A DNA stretch of 25,972 nucleotides from Longimicrobiaceae bacterium (lineage in GTDB: Bacteria; Gemmatimonadota; Gemmatimonadetes; Longimicrobiales; Longimicrobiaceae): contig JASLAX010000195.1 in assembly GCA_030146875.1 (NCBI GenBank), forward strand, positions 1 to 25,972, read 5' to 3'. A program made the translations under genes and the position numbers. The notes under the pieces were generated by a model. The model was not told the DNA's origin and searched no databases. It saw only the letters and a list, made by a program, of their open reading frames with translations. Positions 21,954 to 25,972 of this stretch are shown in pieces. The number at the start of each line of letters is the position of its first letter. The stretch's first letter is position 1.

Positions 21954-23609
21954 TTGAGCAAGCGCATCCTGCACCACGAGCCCTTCCGCCCGTTCGCCAA
22001 GGGCGACAAGCGGTACGACGTCGCCGTGATCGGCGGCGGCATCTCCGGCGTGTACACGGCGTGGCGCCTGAAGCAGAGCAACAAGAAGCTGAAGGTGGCG
22101 GTGTTCGAGTACGGCGACCGCATCGGCGGGCGGCTGTACTCGTACCCCATGCCGGGGATGCCCAACATCAAGGCGGAGCTGGGCGGCATGCGCTGGCTCA
22201 CCTCGCACGAGATCGTGGTGGGGCTGATCGACCACCTGAAGCTGCGCACCCGCGAGTTCCCCATGGGCGCAGACGGCGGCGCGAACAACCTGATGTACCT
22301 GCGGCGCCGCCAGCTCCGGGTGAAGGACCTGACGGACCCGGCCAAGGTGCCCTACCTGATGAACCCGGACGAGCAGGGGATGAACCCCGACCAGCTCCAG
22401 GCGTACGTGATGAACTCGCTCCTCCCGTTCAACGCGCAGCTCAGCGCGCAGGACTGGTGGACGGTGCCGGTGCTGGACGGGACCCCGCTCTACCAGGTGG
22501 GCTTCTGGAACCTGCTCTACCGCGTGCTGAGCAGCGAGGCGTACCAGTACATGTACGACGCCAGCGGCTACTACACGAACGTCGCGAACTCCACGGCGCC
22601 GCTCTCGCTGCCCATCACCGAGTACGACCCCAACAACAAGTACTACACGCTCGACGACGGCTACGAGGAGCTTCCGCGCGAGGTGGCGCGCCGCTTCGAG
22701 AAGCTGGGCGGCGAGATCCACCGCAACCACCGGCTGGACTCGTTCGGCCGCCGGGGGGCGGACGGGAACTACGCGCTCCGCTTCGTGAAGACGCGGACGG
22801 AGAACGCGAAGACGGCGGACCTGGAGGGGCGGCCCGAGGTGCACGTGGACGCCGACCGGGTGGTGCTGGCGCTGCCGCGGCGCTCCATCGAGCTGATCCG
22901 CTGGAACCGGATGGACACCGACGACACCCTGCGCCACAACGTGGAGACGGTCATCTCCCAGCCCGCCTTCAAGATGTTCCTGGGCTACCCGTACCCGTGG
23001 TGGCGCGCGCTGGGGGTGGACGCCGGGCGCACCATCACCGACATGCCCATCCGCCAGACGTACTACTTCCAGACCGAGAGCGAGATGCCGGGCGGCGACC
23101 CCGCCAACCACAACTCCCTGCTGATGGTGAGCTACAACGACCTGGGGAGCGTGCCCTTCTGGAAGGCGCTGGAGGCGGGCGAGCCGTTCCAGGGCTCCAC
23201 GGCCGCGGGATCGCCCGACAACGAGTTCGTGGAGGGGAAGGCGGTTCCCACCCACGCCTTCCAGATCAGCGCGCAGATGGTGGCGAGCGCGCAGGAGCAG
23301 GTGCGCGAGGTGCACGGGCTGAAGTTCGTGCCGGAGCCGTACACCGCCGTGTACCACGACTGGGGCGACGACCCGTACGGCGCCGGGTGGCACGCGTGGA
23401 AGGCGGGGGAGAAGTTCTGGGAGGTGATGCCGTACATGCGCGGCATCCCCGGTGAGAAGGTGCACGTGTGCGGCGAGGCGTACTCGATCGGCCAGGGGTG
23501 GGTGGAGGGCGCGCTGCAGACGGCGGAGCTGATGCTGAAGGAGCACTTCGGCCTCAAGCGCCCCGACTTCATCCCCAGGGAGTACTACGACTCGGAGATG
23601 GGGCCGTGA
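21954..23609 (+). CDS. FAD-dependent L-amino-acid oxidase-like protein (flavin amine oxidase family)
   Basis: A 551-residue flavoenzyme. The N-terminal dinucleotide motif is VAVIGGGISGVYTAWRL (G27-G29-G32), then VFEYGDRIGGRLYSYPMPG and AELGGMRW, as in flavin amine oxidases. The C-terminal FAD contact VHVCGEAYSIGQGWVEGALQTAE is typical of L-amino-acid oxidases (RebO, VioA, L-Lys oxidase and others). It should oxidise an amino acid to its imino/keto acid with oxygen, releasing ammonia and peroxide; the substrate is not evident. I start at the TTG at 21954 because the upstream ATGs (21894, 21897) overlap the candidate -10 and their codons include uncommon CCT/GCT; an ATG start there remains possible. 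The stop overlaps the decarboxylase start in GTGA, so the two form an operon. Confidence 0.88.
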   Translation: MSKRILHHEPFRPFAKGDKRYDVAVIGGGISGVYTAWRLKQSNKKLKVAVFEYGDRIGGRLYSYPMPGMPNIKAELGGMRWLTSHEIVVGLIDHLKLRTREFPMGADGGANNLMYLRRRQLRVKDLTDPAKVPYLMNPDEQGMNPDQLQAYVMNSLLPFNAQLSAQDWWTVPVLDGTPLYQVGFWNLLYRVLSSEAYQYMYDASGYYTNVANSTAPLSLPITEYDPNNKYYTLDDGYEELPREVARRFEKLGGEIHRNHRLDSFGRRGADGNYALRFVKTRTENAKTADLEGRPEVHVDADRVVLALPRRSIELIRWNRMDTDDTLRHNVETVISQPAFKMFLGYPYPWWRALGVDAGRTITDMPIRQTYYFQTESEMPGGDPANHNSLLMVSYNDLGSVPFWKALEAGEPFQGSTAAGSPDNEFVEGKAVPTHAFQISAQMVASAQEQVREVHGLKFVPEPYTAVYHDWGDDPYGAGWHAWKAGEKFWEVMPYMRGIPGEKVHVCGEAYSIGQGWVEGALQTAELMLKEHFGLKRPDFIPREYYDSEMGP

Positions 23610-25381
23610 AGGCGCCCCCGAAGCGGCGCGCCTCCGCCCCGGCGGCGGCGGCCGCGGCCGCCGCCGCGGCGGCGGGCGGGTGCACGGTCTCGCGCTACCT
23701 GGCGCTGCGGCTGGCGGAGATGGGCGTGGGGCACCTGTTCGCCGTGCCCGGCGACTACGCGGGGCACTTCCTGTCCACCATCGACGGCGACGCCTCGCTC
23801 GGCATCGTGCGGGTGGGGACGTGCAACGAGCTGGAGGCCGGGTACTCGGCCGACGCGTACGCGCGGCTGCGCGGGGCGGGCGCCGTCTGCGTGACCTTCG
23901 GCGTGGGGACGTTCTCGCTGCTGAACGCGCTGGCGGGGTCGTACGTGGAGCAGCTCCCGGTGGTGCTGATCGTGGGGTCCCCCGCGTCCGCGTCGCGCAC
24001 GACGGAGCGGCGCGAGGGCGTGCTGTTCCACCACTCCACCGGCACGCTGAGCGCGGACGAGGACTCGGTGCGCAACGTGACGGTGGCGCGGGAGGTGGTG
24101 CGCGACCCGCTCAGCGCGCCGGAGCAGATCGACCGCGCGCTGCGCGCGTGCCTGACGTGGCGGCGGCCCGTGTACGTGGAGGTGCTGGCCAACGTGTGGA
24201 CGCTGCCGTGCGAGGCGCCGCGCGGGCGGCTGGAGCCCGGGCCGCTGCCGACGCTGACGGAGTCGGTCGAGGCGTCGCTCGACGCCACGCTGGCGCACCT
24301 GTGGAAGGCGAAGCGGCCGGTGATCTGGGTGGGGCAGGAGGTGCAGCGGTTCGGGCTGCAGGACCTGCTGCTGGAGCTGGTGAGCGAGACGGGCTTCCCC
24401 TTCGCCACCGACCTGCTGGCGAAGGGCGTGGTGCCGGAGGACACGCCGGGCTTCGTGGGGTGCTACGACGGCGCATCGGCCAGCGACAAGACGCGGCGGC
24501 TGGTGGAGAAATCGGACTGGCTGCTGGGGCTGGGGAACCTGGTGACGGACGACTTCCTGGGGCTGGTGAAGGGCAGCTACGGCACCATGTCGCTGGCCTG
24601 GGGCAACTCCATCCGCGTGGGCACGGACGTGTGGGACTGCGTTCCCCTGCGCGCCCTGATGGAGGCGCTGCTCCGCCGCCTGCGCGAGCGGAAGTACGGC
24701 GCGCCGGAGCCGGCGGTGCGCGCGCTGGCCGCGGTGGGCGCCCCCGAGCGAAAGCTGCTGGCCGCGGCGCCGGGCGGGGCGAGAGGGAAGAGGGCGGACG
24801 CGCAGGTGACGTACGACGGCTTCTTCCGCCGCATGGGCACCTGGGTGGACGACTCCATGGTGCTGATGGCGGACACCACCATCGCCCTGTACTCGGCGGC
24901 GGAGCTGCCGGTGAACGCGCGCGACGGGTTCATCGCGCAGGCGGCGTGGAACTCCATCGGCTACACCACGGGGGCCTGCCTGGGAGCCGGCTTCGCGGAC
25001 CCGCGCCGCCCGGTCGTGTTCACCGGCGACGGCGGGTTCCAGATGGTGGCGCAGGCGCTCTCGGACGTGGTGCGCGCGCGGCACGGCACCGTGATCTTCA
25101 TCTTCGACAACGAGCTGTACGGGATCGAGCAGGCGTTCGTGAACGTGAAGTACTTCACGCAGGGCGAGCCGCCCGAGGCGTTCGACCTGCTGCACGGGTG
25201 GGACTACGCGCGGCTGCCGGAGGTGTTCGGCGGCGGGTGGGGCGCCACGGTCCGCACGATGGGCGAGCTGGAGGTGGCGCTGGAGACCGCCCGCGGCAAC
25301 ACCGGCCGCCTCTCCATCATCGCCCTGAAGATCCCGCAGACGGACATCACCGCGCAGATGCTGGCGCAGGCGGGGGGGTGA
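23606..25381 (+). CDS. Thiamine-diphosphate 2-keto-acid decarboxylase (pyruvate/indolepyruvate decarboxylase family)
   Basis: A 591-residue ThDP enzyme of the pyruvate/indolepyruvate/phenylpyruvate decarboxylase family. Conserved pieces: FAVPGDYAGHFL; CNELEAGYSADAYAR with the catalytic cofactor Glu at E75; the active-site His pair H142-H143 (FHHSTG), as in pyruvate decarboxylase; and the ThDP/Mg motif from GDGG (474-477) to FDNE (N502). These residues favour non-oxidative decarboxylation to an aldehyde over carboligation. The GTG start at 23606 shares GTGA with the oxidase stop, with GGAG 8-9 bases upstream. An Ala-rich low-complexity tract (about 11-23) precedes the first domain. The oxidase probably makes the keto acid and this enzyme the aldehyde (inference). 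Confidence 0.92.
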   Translation: MKAPPKRRASAPAAAAAAAAAAAGGCTVSRYLALRLAEMGVGHLFAVPGDYAGHFLSTIDGDASLGIVRVGTCNELEAGYSADAYARLRGAGAVCVTFGVGTFSLLNALAGSYVEQLPVVLIVGSPASASRTTERREGVLFHHSTGTLSADEDSVRNVTVAREVVRDPLSAPEQIDRALRACLTWRRPVYVEVLANVWTLPCEAPRGRLEPGPLPTLTESVEASLDATLAHLWKAKRPVIWVGQEVQRFGLQDLLLELVSETGFPFATDLLAKGVVPEDTPGFVGCYDGASASDKTRRLVEKSDWLLGLGNLVTDDFLGLVKGSYGTMSLAWGNSIRVGTDVWDCVPLRALMEALLRRLRERKYGAPEPAVRALAAVGAPERKLLAAAPGGARGKRADAQVTYDGFFRRMGTWVDDSMVLMADTTIALYSAAELPVNARDGFIAQAAWNSIGYTTGACLGAGFADPRRPVVFTGDGGFQMVAQALSDVVRARHGTVIFIFDNELYGIEQAFVNVKYFTQGEPPEAFDLLHGWDYARLPEVFGGGWGATVRTMGELEVALETARGNTGRLSIIALKIPQTDITAQMLAQAGG

Positions 25382-25425
25382 GGGGACGGGCGGCGGCCGA
25401 GCTGGACGGCCGCCGTGCCGTCCCC
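25382..25425 (+). terminator. Terminator of the oxidase/decarboxylase operon
   Basis: Starts at the base after the decarboxylase stop codon. Outer stem GGGGACGG/CCGTCCCC (25382-25389 with 25418-25425) and inner stem CGGCGGCC/GGCCGCCG (25391-25398 with 25408-25415), broken by one versus two unpaired bases; loop of 9. Confidence 0.8.
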
Positions 25426-25493
25426 CGCGGGGCTCGTAGCCCGCGGGTCGGGCTGTGGAGAGGGGTCCATCGGAGGTGTCCGGTGGAGCGTGG

Positions 25494-25520
25494 AGGGCGG
25501 GTGCGTTCGGCGCCCGCCCT
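25494..25520 (-). terminator. Candidate terminator of the frameshifted minus-strand gene
   Basis: AGGGCGGG pairs with CCCGCCCT (25494-25501 with 25513-25520), extended inwards by T-G, G-C and C-G; loop about 5. It ends 9 bases past the stop of the disrupted gene on the minus strand. No T-tract. Confidence 0.5.
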
Positions 25521-25528
25521 GCCGGCGC

Positions 25529-25889
25529 TCAGTAGACGACCACGAACCGATACTGCCCCCGCCCGGCGCGCCGACGATCACGGCGTACAGCACCCCGTTG
25601 CTCTGCTGGAGACCGCACGCCATGTCGGTGCTGGAGCCGGTGGAGACGTGCAGGAACCCGGTGCCCCCGGGGAGGCGATGTAGCAGGCGAGCGACGGCGG
25701 ATTCGCGAGCGTACCGGCGGCGGCCGGGAGGGCCGAGGAGCCGCTTCCGTTCGTGGCGACCGGGCCGCCGAGAACGAGCCGGGTTCTGGGGCTGGGCGGT
25801 GCTCCCTTCGAGGTGGTGGGACGCTCAAAAAAAGGTTCTTCGTCGATTTGGTTGCAGGTGGTGCAGATAGGTAGAAGAAGAATGGACAC
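25529..25889 (-). pseudogene. Frameshifted gene for a small protein of unknown function
   Basis: A plausible protein can be read on the minus strand only by changing frame twice. In frame 1 (from the GTG at 25889) one reads TRLVLGGPVATNGSGSS and, further on, LANPPSLACYIASP. At the C5 run 25664-25668 an added base restores GGTGFLHVSTGSSTD, then MACGLQQSNGVLYAVIVGAP. At the C5 run 25556-25560 a second added base gives GGGQYRFVVVY and a TGA at 25529. Both breaks sit in homopolymers, so either this is a decaying gene or two single-base errors exist in the sequence. The extreme N-terminal part (CTTCNQIDEEPFFERP) lies in less GC-rich DNA and may not belong to the original gene. I do not recognise the family. 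Two cysteines recur (ACY, MACG). Confidence 0.55.
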
Positions 25890-25909
25890 CGGCCCTGGGG
25901 TCGAGCAGA

Positions 25910-25972
25910 ATGGAGTTGTCTAAGCTCCCATTCACGCTCAAGCCTCAGAACACGGTGTCCGATCTCAGTATA
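25910..25972 (+). CDS. Possible start of a gene running off the right edge
   Basis: An ATG at 25910 opens 21 codons to the window end (MELSKLPFTLKPQ...). Codons include TTG, TCT, CCA, CCT, AGT and ATA, almost absent from the rest of the window, so the sequence is compositionally foreign. No strong Shine-Dalgarno is visible and the frame is too short to prove coding. I do not recognise the product. Confidence 0.3.
   Translation, partial: MELSKLPFTLKPQNTVSDLSI

Noticed and set aside
21621..23546. Long minus-strand frame opposite the amino-acid oxidase
   Set aside because: Composition (His, Arg, Val, Gln) and lack of any motif mark it as a shadow.
23585..25195. Long minus-strand frame opposite the decarboxylase
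   Set aside because: Arg/Gln/His-rich with no domain; the plus strand carries the complete ThDP motifs.
25882..25923. Very short frame (13 codons) starting at the ATG at 25882
   Set aside because: Too short, no clear ribosome binding site, and it overlaps the more plausible frame at 25910.
1..25972. CRISPR arrays, tRNA or rRNA genes, insertion sequences
   Set aside because: No regularly spaced repeats, no tRNA-like cloverleaf with TTCGA arm, no rRNA signatures and no transposase motifs were seen.

Overview
The window is very GC-rich bacterial DNA with an extreme G/C bias at third codon positions, which also produces many long spurious antisense frames. No rRNA, tRNA or CRISPR array is visible. 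The gene content (two DUF2911 proteins, a BIG2/PPC lipoprotein, a mersacidin-type lantibiotic precursor, PAS-rich orphan histidine kinases, a deoxyhypusine-synthase-like protein, a DUF6941 protein) suggests a Gemmatimonadota bacterium close to Longimicrobium. That placement is inference from gene families; no phylogenetic marker is present.

Layout. 1-883 (minus): a DedA membrane protein coupled to a secreted protein that runs off the left edge. 1091-6098 (plus): a rhodanese, then three overlapping genes, namely a cation/proton antiporter fused to two universal-stress domains and a PTS EIIA domain, a threonine/serine dehydratase-like PLP enzyme, and an HD-GYP protein whose receiver domain lacks the phospho-acceptor Asp. 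6174-8439 (plus): a secreted DUF2911 protein, a BIG2/PPC lipoprotein and pdxH. 8516-15392 (minus): a five-PAS histidine kinase, a MaoC-like dehydratase, a YjbQ protein, a stand-alone mersacidin/lichenicidin-like lantibiotic precursor with its own promoter and terminator, and a lipoprotein coupled to a DUF6941 protein. 15510-17814 (plus): a LOG-family protein and a deoxyhypusine-synthase-like enzyme. 17891-20049 (minus): an RsbQ-like alpha/beta hydrolase translationally coupled to a PAS histidine kinase. 20214-21691 (plus): a DUF2911 lipoprotein and a small orphan protein. 21954-25381 (plus): an L-amino-acid-oxidase-like flavoenzyme coupled to a 2-keto-acid decarboxylase. 25529-25889 (minus): a frameshifted gene. 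From about 25826 the DNA becomes clearly less GC-rich, and a possible foreign reading frame starts at 25910.

The most notable observations are as follows. The RsbQ-PAS-kinase pair looks like the Bacillus RsbQ-RsbP energy-stress sensor with its phosphatase output exchanged for a histidine kinase. The lantibiotic precursor has no modification enzyme or exporter nearby. The flavin oxidase and keto-acid decarboxylase form a compact amino acid to keto acid to aldehyde route. The antiporter fusion shares an operon with a degenerate-receiver HD-GYP protein.

Many neighbours share ATGA or GTGA stop/start overlaps, and several transcription units end in long perfect hairpins, often shared between convergent genes. 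Recurrent promoter-like pairs are a TTG-containing -35 and a TANNNT -10 spaced 17-18 bp.
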